A stretch of DNA of 64,000 nucleotides, taken from positions 5,833,785-5,897,784 of the forward strand of contig NW_004624781.1 of assembly GCF_000247695.1 (NCBI RefSeq), given 5' to 3'. Positions 1 through 11,697 of the stretch are shown piece after piece; the stretch's first letter is position 1; each line of letters starts with the position of its first letter. The position numbers were made by a program, and so were the translations under genes. The DNA comes from Heterocephalus glaber (Eukaryota > Chordata > Mammalia > Rodentia > Bathyergidae). The notes below the pieces were generated by a model. It saw nothing but the letters and a program-made list of their open reading frames with translations, was not told the origin of the DNA and searched no databases.

Positions 1-880
1 AGAAGTCTGAAGTTGAAAAAAGAGCCCACCTTGCTCTGTGATAGGTAAGCATTAAAGAGAAAAGTCAAAACACCTGCTCTAAGAATAAGGGACTCTGGGT
101 CACATTTACTTACGAGGACGTTCCAGATGACCTGGGAAGTCAAGATGGCATGATCACAAATGTATTTGCAATAAAGTAGGGGTGAAATTGAGTTTTAAGT
201 CAAAGGCAATGAATTGATAGCTGAGGGATTCTGCTCTGGGAGCAGCTGGGTTTGTGCATCTTCCTGGTCTTGGACACTGAGGCTGCTTCTCCCACACTGA
301 CCATTTGGCTCGTCTGGTTCAAACACTTCCCCATGGGGCCATGGGGCTTTGCACAGGATTTACTGCAAAAGCCCAGCTGGGACAGATACTCACCAACTGC
401 AAGAGCAAAATTCTGTGGGAAGGGAGGGAGAGGAACAGGAGGGTGGGTATGCAAGAGGCCCCAGGGGCTCTGCATGTGTAATAAAGAAAGGGAAATCACA
501 GATATCTAAAACAGACATGAAAAATACTAACACTCGTTAAATCTAACAGAAGGTACACGAGTAAGTCACTTTTGCCTGTTACTTGAACATTTTACATTTT
601 ATACTGCAGTGAGAACACACACAGACCCAAACATGTACACACACACACACATGGACACCAGGCATCCAGCAAAGAGGCAGCTGAGAAAATCAAAGTTCAA
701 AGCACTTTGCTACGTAAACACTTGGGAAATTCTTGGCCTGAGAGAATATACACAGCAACGTGTTAACTTGTCCCTGTCTTCTAAAAAATGGTGTTGTTAT
801 AAAGAAAATGAGATTTTAAGTATATATATAAGTAGAAGGAAAAGTGAAAAGTCTTGGGGAAGACCTCCCTGGTTCCTGGC
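1..880. other. Unique intronic sequence
   Basis: No gene or clear transposon was recognised. A short CA-rich stretch lies around 605-655. Nothing else stands out. Confidence 0.5.
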
Positions 881-900
881 ACTTTCAAGAAGCTAGGGGC

Positions 901-984
901 GGGTGCCGGGGATTGAGCTCAGTGGTGCCACCGCCTGCCTTGAAAGCGCAAGGTCCCGAGTTCAATCCCTGATACCAAAAAAAA
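901..984 (+). repeat. ID SINE with 14-bp target-site duplication
   Basis: This tRNA-derived element carries an A box (GAGCTCAGTGGT) and B box (GAGTTCAATCC) and ends in CC plus an A tail. It is flanked by perfect copies of aagaagctaggggc at 887-900 and 985-998, so both ends are defined. Insertion is antisense to SMAD3. Confidence 0.92.
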
Positions 985-998
985 AAGAAGCTAGGGGC

Positions 999-2730
999 AT
1001 CAGTTCAGCTCATCTAACAGCGGGACAGGGTGCCATGACCCCTTCCCTTCCCAGAGGGACAAAGCCGCTGGCCAAGATCACACACAAGCAGCCAGGCAGC
1101 CAACTCCTGGCCCAACTGTGAGGCGGACTCACCAGGCCAACCCCCCTTTACCCAGGGTACAGGGCTCTCTCCCCTCTACAAAGCCACCTCTCACCCCTCA
1201 CGAAGCTGAAGCCCAGACTGCTGAGGACTGACAAAGCAGGGAACCTTCTCTGCCACCTCCTCTCCTGCCACTCGGGCCAGCTCCGTCCCCAGCACCTGCC
1301 AGCCTCCATGGCAAGCCCCAGTGACCATGCCTGCCTCTGACCCCGGACACAGCCCTGCCCTGCAGGACGCTGAGAGGCTCCAACCCCACCTCCACCACTG
1401 CTGGCTGGGGACTCTTGGTTCAGGGCACAGTGCGCTCGCAGCTCTCAGCAGGGCCAGGTGCAGCAGATCGCAAGCCCATTCCCCAGTGGGACAGTGTGAG
1501 ACAGTCCTTAGCAAGGCCCTGACAACACAGCCCTCCACTCCCAGCTTCGGCATCCCTGACAGCGGGGGACACATCTTTAATAACTCCATCCCCCTCCCAC
1601 ACACCGTACCTGATGATCGAGTCTCCAAGGAAAGGGGACTGGGGCCTTGAAGACAGGACAGCGAGGCCCTGTACGAACTCCTGGGATGAAGAAGCCACGG
1701 AGATGAGAACTCTGGACACTGCACAAGTGGCTTCCTTGCTGCTGCTGCTGCCTCTGTCTGTCCATCTGTCTGTCAGAGTGTCTCACACATACTATAGAGG
1801 AAATGACATCCCAGGGCTTCACCTCCAACAGCCAGGGGACAGCAGTCCAAAGGCCTCCTTCACCCTCTGCAGCTCAGGGACATCTAAGGCCTAGTTCATC
1901 AGAGCCAGCAGGGAGCCGTCTGCAGAGCAGACCGAGAGTTCTGTGTCCAAGGCGGGGGGACGCAGCCTTGGAAACCACCAGGCTACTTTGAGGAAGGGAG
2001 CAGCCGCTCTTTTCCCTGTGACCAGCATGGCATCAGTGGACACTAGTTTATCAGAAGCCAAGAGTGCCTGGGAGAGGGAGACCCTGACCACACTGTCCTG
2101 TTGCCTGCAGAGGGAGCATTTGGAATCTCAGGTGCCAGATGCACAAGGCCACGCGGACAGGCACCCAAGGACAGAAGCGCTGGCCACGGGCTCAGGACAG
2201 ACTGGTGCTTCCTAGGGGGCAGTGGGACATGACACTCTTCTGGCAGAGGAGAAGGAAGAGGTTCTATGTAGGGTTTTTCCCTTCCACCTCCAGCCACCAG
2301 GTTCACCCTGCCATGAAGGCAACCACCTGGAGGAGAGGTGCAGACCCCATCCCCTCTGGCATCCACCCTGGGTGTTACAGTACTGGAGGGGCCATAAACA
2401 AGCTGGACAGACTGGGGAGGGATCATGGGTGAGGAGGTGCAAGACATGAGAGGACAAAGCAGATGATGCTGTGCAGGGAGGAGAGAGATTGGAGGGGACA
2501 GGACGGAACGTGCCACAGATGGAAGGCTTTGTGATGGGCTGGAGTTGTTACAGGAGCCCAAGAAAGAAAAACCAACACCCTGCTGCGGAGCAGTGTGGGG
2601 TGGCGGCAGGAGGCTAAGGATAAAACGCCCATCTGACATTGTCACCTTCCTGGTTCTCAGCACAGCTAAGCATGGCCTGCCACTCATCTGCCAGAACAAC
2701 AACCCGAACTTACTCATGAGCTCATCTTCC
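999..2730. other. Unique intronic sequence, no gene recognised
   Basis: GC-rich intronic DNA. It includes a (GCT)n run near 1738-1750 and a GTCTG-rich stretch (1756-1783) with three GTCT Smad-box cores. Open frames here on both strands have no recognisable domain and overlap one another, so I treat them as chance. Confidence 0.5.
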
Positions 2731-2805
2731 TAGACAGGGAAACTGGGCTTGGAGCTGCCCCAGGCACACAGCTAATAAGTGCAGGAGCAGGGACCCGACC
2801 GGGAC
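2725..2805 (-). repeat. MIR fragment
   Basis: The stretch with acagggaaactgggcttgg followed by cagctaataagtgcagg resembles the reverse complement of the MIR core (gaaactgag..., then ...cacacagctag). Confidence 0.45.
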
Positions 2806-2809
2806 CTTC

Positions 2810-4635
2810 TGTCCAGTGCTCTTTACCCACAATTCTTCCCATCCCAGACCCCCAAGGCTCCTGCCTCCCAAACCAGAAGGGAAGTCTGGGAATCCTGGCT
2901 TCTGGTCTCACTGCCCCCTGGGAAGCACCAGTCTGTCCATCTTGGCCCAGCCTCTATCTTGCCAGATGAGGGAGTACATGTTCCCAGGGGACAGACTGGG
3001 GCTCAAACACCCAGAGGTATAAACGTCCCTTGTTTTCCCACCTCAGACAATGGAAAACAGTGAGGATATCCTTCTCAAAACCTCTGGCAGAGCTCTGGGG
3101 ATTAAGCTACTCACCACCAAAAGTTTAATTCTCAGCATCCATTTTCTGTCCAGCACTGGGAGGGTTGGGGGGGCCCCAGCATGGGAAGTAGCTGTTCAGA
3201 TAAGGAGGTAAGGGGCACCCTCAAGTATTTGTAACAGTGGCTGCACGGGTGATCTCTGAGGATTCACTTTCCCTCTCTACAGGGTGAAAGGCTTGCTGGT
3301 TACTCTCCAAGGTACCTTGCCTCTAAAACATAAGACCCCTCTGGTCACTGGTCAGAACCAGGTCCTCTGCAGTCTGCTCAGGCCGTGTGTGCCCTGGAGA
3401 TGACCTGGGCTGGGAGGACCACACCCTGAGCCTGCCCTGCATAATGAGGGCAAGGGGCAGCCTGGAGGGATGGAGGGTCCCCACTGGGGCTCACACATAC
3501 TCGACCTCTCTGTCCTGCTGATGCAGTGTCAGCCAGGCAGGGCCTGGGAAAAACACTGTATCTTGGGCAGGCTGATCTCCAAAGGACATGGGGACCGGCC
3601 ACCTTGCTTGACACCAGACAAGGCCTCCCGGAATGATATGAGCAAGCTTCGCTTCCGGAGCAGTCCCCAACCCCATCATGGAAGTGAGGTACACTAGCTA
3701 AGTCAGGGACCCGGAGTGAGCAGCTGGGAGCTCTATGACCTCCAAGAAGTTAAGTGTCTGAGAATCCATTTCCTCCTTGTTACACCAGGACTAGGGGAAG
3801 AAGCCATGAAGTGGACGGTGACCCGGTCCCCTGCATAATCAGTGCCTGGCATTCGATGGTGTCAGCCACTATTCAACATCCGGGAACACTGTGACTGCAC
3901 TTAAAAATCACACAAATGCATTGAGAATGAAAACAAAAATCCCAAGAACATAACTCAATGCTTGGCCAACAGAGCTCAATGAATGGCCCCTCGGTGGCTG
4001 ATGGCTACACAGACAGACAGATGAGTCAGGAACTCTTCGTTCTCAGCTCCAGCATAGCCGTTCAGTCTCCTGCAAGGAACTGCCACTCTCCACACCTCAG
4101 CTTCCTACACTGCACACTGGGAACAAGGCCGAGAGACACAGAGCACTGCTGCGAGACGACAGCCCAGTAATCATACCATGTCCTCAATAACCATTTGTCG
4201 AGCAAGTAGATGAACAAGGGACTGCATGAACATATGTATGTAGGAAGCGCTAGCTTGCTCAATCCCCCACCTCCCCACATTCCTAGGGGCTCCCCAGGCA
4301 GAAAGTCCTGGCTGCTCGGAGCTTCACAGGGAGCCTAGTTTTCCCAGGGGCAGAGGGAAAATGGCCCGGCACTGTGCCCTCTGCAACCACTGCCCTCACC
4401 CCTCATCCCTGCCACATGGCCCCAGTAACTACCACCAGCCCAGCCCCACTAGGGTCTGTGATCAGATGAAGCCACCTTTACTGCTCACCACCACAACCAG
4501 TGCAGCCCCAGGCCCCCTGAAGAGACGTCCCCAAGCCAAAGCTCCTCAGGGCCCCTCTTGTGCCCTGGTGCCATCCCTGAATACTTCACTGAGCTGCTGT
4601 GTGAAGGAGAAAGGAACAGTTAAATGGAAGGAGTC
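2810..4635. other. Unique intronic sequence with candidate regulatory motifs
   Basis: No gene or clear transposon was seen. It contains the Smad-box/AP-1 composite at 4010-4028. Confidence 0.45.
4010..4028. promoter_or_regulatory. Candidate Smad-box/AP-1 composite element
   Basis: Two adjacent AGAC Smad boxes (4011-4018), the first preceded by C to give CAGAC, are followed within three bases by a perfect AP-1 site TGAGTCA (4022-4028). SMAD3 is known to bind CAGAC boxes and to cooperate with Jun/Fos at nearby AP-1 sites, so this arrangement in SMAD3's own intron could support feedback. Function is inferred. Confidence 0.4.
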
Positions 4636-4639
4636 AGTG

Positions 4640-4805
4640 ACCCTGGTCTGGATCGCAGCCCCACCTCTGCTTGTGTGGCCCTGGGTAAGGTGCTGGGCGG
4701 GCCTCTCTGAGCCTCTGTTTCCTCACCTGCAAAATGCACCTGGCATCCACCCACGACACAGGCTGCCATGAGCATTAAATGACAAACAGCATGTTCAGCC
4801 TGGCA
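4640..4805 (+). repeat. MIR element
   Basis: The block contains tgtggccctgggtaaggtgc, then gcctctgtttcctcacctgc and gagcattaaatgacaa in MIR order on the plus strand. It is diverged, as expected of an ancient mammalian SINE. Confidence 0.65.
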
Positions 4806-5119
4806 TGTGGGATGCAGAAGACAAGAAGCAGGTGTGTGTCCCTTAGTGGAGAGAAGACCGAGCTCTGGCCCCGTTCTGCTACCTCTGGCAGCGTAACTCA
4901 AATCAGTCCCAGACCCCTGAAATACATATGTGTTATTTCTTGGGCGCTATTCTCTTCCCAGGCAGACTCAGCTCGAGACAAGATCCCCACTAGCTCCTGC
5001 CTCATTTCTCCCATGTCGAAGGTATACAAAAGACGGGCTGTTACGAAAACATCAAAAGAATTCAGAAACTGCAAGTCACCATACACCAGAGCTGTCCCTG
5101 TGGGATCTACATACACTGT

Positions 5120-5265
5120 TCCTTTCATCCTTACAAGAAACCTAGCTGGAAATGACATTTCCTGCACTTTACAGATGAGGAAACTGAGGTGCAGAAAGGT
5201 TGAATGACTTGGCCAACGCTACTGAATGCTCAGGAGCAAAAGCTGGGGGCCAAACTCGGGTGCAA
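5120..5265 (-). repeat. MIR element
   Basis: The reverse-oriented MIR core is clear: ctttacagatgaggaaactg, then aggttgaatgacttggcc, then gcaaaagctgggggcc. Confidence 0.7.
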
Positions 5266-5690
5266 CTCCAAGGCCAGGCTCCTCCCGCTGTCCAGGAGAC
5301 ACAGCATTGCAGCCCAGGCCCTGCTTCTGCATCACACCCATCCTGAAAACGCACCCCGGGGACTCCACTTCCTACCCCTGCCCACCAGCTTGGCTGGAGG
5401 ATTTCCCAGCAGTCAGCACAAACCACAAGACCAAGTCCCTGTAGCACGCACCCACGGCCGGCCGGGGCTGGGCTCGCGTAGTTAGTCAAGCTTTAAACAG
5501 GGGATGAAGGGAAAGCGGCTTCTCCCCTGTTGCCTTTGAACTTCCCAGCCAGGATGCAGGCTGCAACCAGAAATAACTAGTGAGCAACAAAGGCCCAAGA
5601 GCTGTTTTCTCAGAGCAGCTCCTTAGCCAGGCTGAGTGTTACCACACCGAAGAAGCGCAGCTCCTCTGACGCCATTAAAAATAGCTTCCC

Positions 5691-5784
5691 ATGGGCTGGG
5701 GATTTAGCTCAGTGGTTTCACTGCCTGCTAGGCAAGCACAAGGACCCGAGTTCAATCCCTGGTACCAAAAAAAAAAAAAAAAAA
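5691..5784 (+). repeat. ID SINE
   Basis: This element begins gggctggggatttagctcag and has the B box gagttcaatccctggtacc and a long A tail. The word agcttccc appears on both sides (about 5683-5690 and 5785-5792), giving a short target-site duplication. Confidence 0.92.
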
Positions 5785-5792
5785 AGCTTCCC

Positions 5793-7924
5793 TGCCACTT
5801 CCAGCCTTGGCTGTCCCCTGGGCCCTGGCTGTCCACTGCGGCCCCCATGAGAAGGCCCCGAGCCCAACTCGAGGATGGTCAGGGGACAGGGGCACAGCCA
5901 GCCAGCCACCCAGTAAAGGGACAGTTCAAAGGTGCAGAAGACACAGCCCTTCAACTTCAGGTGTTCCCAAGTCAGGCATGAGGGACAGGGAACTCAAGGG
6001 GACAGCCCAGAGGAGCTGATCAACCACTGCCAAGCGGGAGCCATGTGTCTGAAGTACGGCCAAAGGCCAAGGGCCCTCCGGTACCGTGCGCAGGCTGCAG
6101 CACAGAGGGGACAGGCCAGGTGGGCTGGAACCCTGGGAAGCCTGCCAGGGGACACAGCGGAGGAGGAGCAGGACTCAGACGGACCAGAGCACACACGGTG
6201 GCTGGTGGTCAAGCCAAAGCCACACTCGCCCTGCCAACCCCTTGGTTTCCTTTTTTAAAGGGGAATGGACAGCAGGCTGAGGGGAGGGAGGAGACAGAAA
6301 AACAAAACGCCGGTAGACGTTCCCAATCGACCTCAGACAGGGTAAATATTTACTCATCCATTCATGAGCCTGGCTCTGTGAACGTCCCCGGCCTGGGCCA
6401 CCTGGGTTTATGCTGGCGTCTAGTCTTGATCTGAGGCCCGAGGTGGCCAGTCCATCCCCTAGCTTGTCTGTCTGAGAGCTAAATGGATTCCATCTGATGG
6501 CAGTGGAAAAACTGACCATGCCAATGACCTCGCTGCGCATGCCAGGGCACAGGCAGTGGCAGCAGCCGGGGCTCCCCTGATGCCCACCAGGTGGAGGGTC
6601 TGAGTGCGTGGTGGGCAGGAGCTGCTGTGTCCTCGCCAGAAGGCTGTATAGAAAGCACAGTGCATTCAGGTCCATGGAGGGTGAGGGTTAACCAGGGTCA
6701 GCCCCTGGGCTGCTGTAATGTGAAGATCATAAGCACCACAGCAAAGAGTGTTTAAAATGCAGATTCCCAGGCCCTACCACCAGAAACCTGAGGAGGGGAG
6801 AGAAACAGTTGTCTCCATCAGCAGCTGGGAGACGGGAGGCCAGGGGCCCTGAGGTCTGGGGTCTGACTTTGCTTCACCACTCGGGAAGCAACAGGGGACG
6901 AAAGTCACACAGAACCCACACCTCGGGCCACTCACCTGCAGGGGCCTCAGCACACCCAGCCTGGCCCGCCCCGCAGGGTGACACCAGACCCAAGGAGCGA
7001 ACTGCAAAGGCTAAACTTAGGGGACGTAGTGCATTCTCACAGCAGGGCCCTGGAAAGGTTGGCCCTAACAAATGAAAAGAGGAAAACTAAGCCACCCCCA
7101 GGGACCCGGAAGCTGCCGTCACACATAACTTCTCAGCACCACACACCCCATGCACAGCCAACGCGCTTGCTCTTGCTCAAAAGCCATTGCTCAACACAGG
7201 CCAGCGTGGGTTTCTAGGCCAGCATCCTGTCCTGTGGGAATCCCAGTGTGAGGTTCCTGGTTAGGCCGCGGCTGCACTCAATTACCCACGGCCACGGCGC
7301 CTGCCCACATGGTGCTTTATGGTCAGCACACTTGAGCTGGGCAGTGACCTAACCCTGGGTCACTCACAGCAGCCTCCGCTGTCATCCCCCTCCGCAAGCA
7401 CAGCCCACACTGCAGCCGTCTGCTCCCCTGGGCATGACTCAGAGGAGTCAGTTGTCTTTCAAAAATGCTTTTCATATTTCAAATCAAAAATAAATACCAC
7501 GCACTCTGGACGCCAGCCAACACAGATGTCTCTGTTGAGCTATTAAAGAGAAAATTCCCAAGGACTCTGACAAAGCAGTGGATTTGCACCAGCCCAGCCC
7601 TGCTGCCTGCATCTTCGGTGGGCGGGGAGGGACCTGTGGCCCGTGACAGTGAGGCCGGTGGAATCGAAAAAGGCCAAGTGTCTCAGGGTGGCCCACTCAG
7701 AGGACGCAGTGGCCCTGGGGGGACAGGCAGAGGCTGTGCACAGGCACGGAGCAGGAGTTCACCTCCACAGAGAGAGGTGGCGGCAGCGACACAGCTGCTA
7801 GCCCAGGCGCAGAGGCACAGGAGGCCTGGCCATGCGGCAAGGACAGCCCAGCACACAGGGATGACCCAACACCAGGGCCCGGAGCTGCTCGACTCATCTG
7901 CCTCCCACGGTCCCCTCCCTCACC
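5793..7924. other. Unique intronic sequence
   Basis: Mostly unique DNA. A possible MER5-like fragment (aaaatgcagattcccaggcc) lies at 6755-6785. An AP-1 word TGACTCA is at 7435-7441. No gene was recognised. Confidence 0.4.
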
Positions 7925-8110
7925 TTTGGTTTCCAGACTGGGGACTGAACCCAGGGCCTTCCCACTGAGCTACATGGCCAGCCTCTTTTTTTTTTTTTTT
8001 TTTTTTTTACTCTAAGAGTCTAAGTTGCCCAGGCTGGGCTCAACCTTGCAATTCTCCTGCCTCCGCCTCCCCGAGTGCTGGGATTACAGGTGTCCACCAC
8101 CATGCCCAGC
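7925..8110 (-). repeat. B1-dID composite SINE
   Basis: In reverse orientation a short dID unit (actggggactgaacccaggg ... actgagctacatggccagcc) is joined by a T tract to a B1 unit (gttgcccaggctgggctc ... gtgctgggattacaggtg). B1 fused to a deleted ID is a known SINE family of several non-muroid rodent lineages. Confidence 0.85.
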
Positions 8111-8237
8111 TCCCTCCTTCCTTTCACCTGACTTGCCAAGCCCTCAGTCCCTTGGGCTTCCCCACAGGGTGCCCTAAGGCCACGATGGGCAAAGCAACAT
8201 GAGACTAAATCAAGCACAAGGGAGGGTGACACCACTG

Positions 8238-8311
8238 GGGCCAGGCTGCAGCTCAGGGGCAGAGCATGTCCCTAGTGTGCTCAAGCACTGTCCATCCCAG
8301 AACCAAAAAAC
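8238..8311 (+). repeat. Diverged ID SINE
   Basis: The sequence ggctgcagctcaggggcaga followed by gtccatcccagaacc keeps the A-box and B-box layout of ID with many substitutions. It looks older than the other ID copies. Confidence 0.6.
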
Positions 8312-8473
8312 CCAAAAGCAGCATTAAGCCGAGCCAGTGTGACGTGGCACACAGTTTTACACTGAGCACTTTTCACAAGTGCTTTTCAATGCTTTTCAAT
8401 CTAGAGACCTGATTTGTGCTTCAGTCTTGCTAGTTAGTGGGAGACACAGCTCTGTTCCCAAGCCTCACAAAAT

Positions 8474-8612
8474 AAAGTGGGGGTTTTTTTGTTTTCTTTT
8501 GGCCTTTTGAGACAGGGTCTCCCTATGTAGCCCAGGCTGGCCTCGAACTCAGTGATCTTCCTGCCTCAGCCTCCCGAGTGCTGAGATTACAGGCATCTAC
8601 CCCCAGGCCCAG
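8474..8612 (-). repeat. B1 SINE
   Basis: A reverse-oriented B1 runs from a T tract through gagacagggtctccctatgt and gcctcccgagtgctgagatt. The word cacaaaat flanks it at 8466-8473 and 8613-8620, consistent with a target-site duplication. Confidence 0.88.
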
Positions 8613-9244
8613 CACAAAATGAGGCTTCTGAATCAGTGAGGAGGATACCCCAAGACAATAAAAAGTACAGTACAGTAAACACACAGACCAGTAACACGAT
8701 GGCTTATTATCAAGTCTTACGCACGGGACATAATTGCATGCACTATGCTTTTATAACACTGGCATCATCGGGAACACATGAGTCGGGGCAGTGTCAAGAT
8801 GCTGTGTCACCAGGCAGCAGGAACCTTTCACCTCCATTACAATCTTGTGGCCGCTGTCGTCCGTGTGGCTTGTCGCTGATGGAGGCGTCACGGTACAGTG
8901 CGTGCCCCCAACCTCACAGTGGTTCCCCTTCCCGATGAAGAGCCCAGTGGCCAAAGTGGCACTGGCCAGGTAAGGGCAGCCTCCTGCCTGTAGCCATCCA
9001 ATCTGTCCTCCCGCCCCCTCACTCCCCAGCTCTGGATGGGTTTCGAATGCGTATGGTGCCAGAAGCATCCAGGAGTGCCGGTCACACCTGGGGGTCCATA
9101 GCTTCCAAGGCTGAATTTAAAAGCCCAAATTTAATGTCAGCTCTGTAATTTCTGCTCAATCAAAACACAATGTGCACATCAATGCAAATGTCATCCTGAC
9201 AAACACAACTATGTGTTAATTATAATAGAAAAGAACTCGAAAAA

Positions 9245-9895
9245 TATTTAAGGAACCCATTAAAAATGGGCAAGCCATCTAAATACACACTTCTCAAAAG
9301 AAATGTAAATGGCCAATAAATACAGGAAAACCCACTCAATATCTTCAGCTGTCAGGGAGTGTAAACCAAAGCAACAATGAGAGCCCACCTCACCCCACTC
9401 AGAATGGCGACTGTGGAAACAAATTACAAATGCTGGGGAGGGCACAGGAAAAAAGGAAGCCTTAGACATCTTTGGTGGGATGCAAATTAGTACAGCCACT
9501 ATGGGAAGGTTCGTGGAGGTTCTCAAAGAGCTAAGAATCAGTCTAGCATATGACCCAGCAATTTCACTACTGGGCACCCAGCTGGAGGAAATGAAGTCAG
9601 CACAGAGAGACACTGCACACCCGTGTTTATCACAGCACTGTTCACGATGGCCAAAGGAGCCAGCCTAGATGCCCATCAACAGACGGATGGATAGGTAATA
9701 TGTGGTATGTGTTATACACCGTGGAGTATTACTTAGCCATGAAGAAGAACAAAACTGTGTCATCTGCAGGAATATCCATGGACTGGAGAACTAGGCTGTG
9801 GGGAGGGGGAGAGAGTAGAGGGGTGCTAAGAAGGGTGGATGGACGTGATTAACACATTAACCTTATCGATGTGTACAATGAACATGAATAATTAA
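9245..9895 (+). mobile_element. L1 LINE fragment (ORF2 end and 3' region), decayed
   Basis: The sequence follows the standard order of the L1 ORF2 C-terminal coding region and end: aaaatgggcaagccatc, then cacctcaccccactcagaat, then atgacccagcaatttcacta, then gatgcccatcaacagacgg and ggagtattacttagccatga. One frame carries a short recognisable stretch, but stops and indels break it. It is antisense to SMAD3. Confidence 0.85.
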
Positions 9896-9899
9896 AATA

Positions 9900-10575
9900 T
9901 AAATATCATCATACACCCTGGCCCACTATGTTACTGGGTAATAGGGATTATGGTTTTTACTCACCAAGGGACAGCCAGAAACTTTTTTCATTTTTCCAAT
10001 TCCCTTTAAAAATATTTCCAGAAAGCACCTATCCATCCTTCTCCCCCAGGTCCGTTTTCTCTGAAGAGCACAGTCTTTTCCACTGACACCCCCACCTCGG
10101 GCCGCAGTGCGGGGTCCTCATTATGGAGGCCAACAAGCCGTGTAAGCAGCGGAGTGGACAGTGCCCCTGGCCACCCCAGCACACTCCCTGACCATGCCTT
10201 TAAAAGCGACAAAAGCCTTACAACAGAGCCAACACGCGTACTGCATGACGCTCCAGCAAGTCCCCCAGCCCTCTGGACTTCAGTATTTTTTGCTATGAAA
10301 CTCATTTCCTGAGGCCTCTCTGGCTCCAACCAAAGGCCCAAATCTAAGAGATTACCAGTGACCGTAAATCCTCACCCCGGAAATAGGTCAAAGACCCCTG
10401 GGGAAGCAGCCCTAGCCAGCCTGTTCTTAAAGTCATGAGGAAACCAAGAAAGCAGCCACCCATGGCTTGGGGAGGGCGTGAAGCTGAGGGTCCCTGATAC
10501 TCACAGATCAATTTCTCTAGGAAGAAAAGTATAGCCTTGAGAGTTTACTCATTTACAAAATGAAAATATTTCATT
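9900..10575. other. Unique intronic sequence
   Basis: No gene or clear repeat was seen between the L1 fragment and the next SINE. Confidence 0.45.
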
Positions 10576-10580
10576 TGCTC

Positions 10581-10703
10581 TCTTTTTCTTTTTCCAGTAC
10601 TGGGGATTGAATTCAGGGGCTTCATAAATGGCCTGGAACTTGTGATCCTCCTGCCTCAGCCTCCCAGAGCACTGGAATTACAGGCATGTGCCACCACACC
10701 TGC
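10581..10703 (-). repeat. B1-dID composite, internally deleted
   Basis: A reverse dID start (ccagtactggggattgaatt) passes directly into the second half of a B1 (gtgatcctcctgcctcagcc ... ttacaggcatgtgccaccac). The dID end and the first part of B1 are missing. Confidence 0.7.
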
Positions 10704-11550
10704 TTGTATAGATCTTTCAGAAAGACCTAAAGGTACTGTTGGAATCCTTCCCATAATGCGGCTGAACAGCTGAAAGCCAGACAGTTTGTTTTCTTCTTGA
10801 ATGTTCTAGTGAAGTCAGAGCTCGCTCTCCTCAGCAACCTCCCTCAGCACCCGGAGCCTCCCAAAGCTGCCCACGGAGGCGAGGGTGTGAAGAAGACAGA
10901 GGCCACATGCCCAGCTGAGGACACATTCCCAGGGTGGGATGTCCAAGGAGCCAGCAAGGTGGCCTCGGGGTTCACAGGCAGTTGGCAGCGGCCTGGGCCG
11001 GTGCCCGTGGGCACTCGCTGGCAGCCCGCCTGCATCACAGGCTGACAGGAAACAGGAGACGACAGCAGCGGGCCTCGTGGAAATCCCCGCCGGGCTCCAT
11101 GCCGGGCTGTGACTCACAGCGGGGCCGGCCAGTGAGCTGCCCTCCCGGCCCCGGCCACGCAGGAAGCAGGTGGCCACGTCTGAGCGGAGCAGGGCCCCAG
11201 ACAGATGGCGTTCCAGGGATGGGGGTGACACTGGCCCTGGTACAACAGGCCCAGGTGCCCCCCTCAGGGACGGGCTGAGCTCTAGCTCCAAGCCACTGCC
11301 TCTTCCCACCACTGTCCCCTACAGTCACAGCAAGGAGCTCCAGACAAAATCGCCCCCCATAAAGTACCCTGTGTCCTCCATGGACCCTGATAACAAAAAC
11401 CAACAACCAAAAACGGGCCATGGGGGCTCAAAATCTATCCCCAGTGAGATGCAAGGGACTTATGAAACCCAAAGTCTTCATTCAGCCTTTGAAATTGCTA
11501 GAAAAATCTGACCTGTGCTAGTTTACTTTAAAAACACTGACCAGTCTTGA
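10704..11550. other. Unique GC-rich intronic sequence
   Basis: This is GC-rich with some CpGs around 10990-11170, but too weak for a clear island. An AP-1 word is at 11110-11116. No gene was recognised. Confidence 0.4.
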
Positions 11551-11551
11551 C

Positions 11552-11681
11552 TTTTTTTTTTTTTGAGACAGGGTCTTGCTTTGTAGTTCAGCCTTAAACT
11601 ATGTGGCCTCGAACTCTTGGCAATCCTCCTGGCTCAGCCTCCCGAGTGCTGGGATCACAGGCGTGTGCCACCACCCCCAGC
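11552..11681 (-). repeat. B1 SINE with target-site duplication
   Basis: A reverse B1 (T tract, gagacagggtcttgctttgt ... gtgctgggatcacaggcg) is flanked by ccagtcttgacttttt at about 11541 and 11682-11697. Confidence 0.92.
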
Positions 11682-11697
11682 CCAGTCTTGACTTTTT

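Noticed and set aside
1191..1724. 177-residue open frame on the minus strand
   Set aside because: Low-complexity chance translation with a competing frame on the opposite strand; no family resemblance.
2043..2717. 224-residue open frame on the minus strand
   Set aside because: No recognisable domain, Ser/Pro/Leu-rich composition typical of chance frames in GC-rich DNA, and no splice or promoter context.
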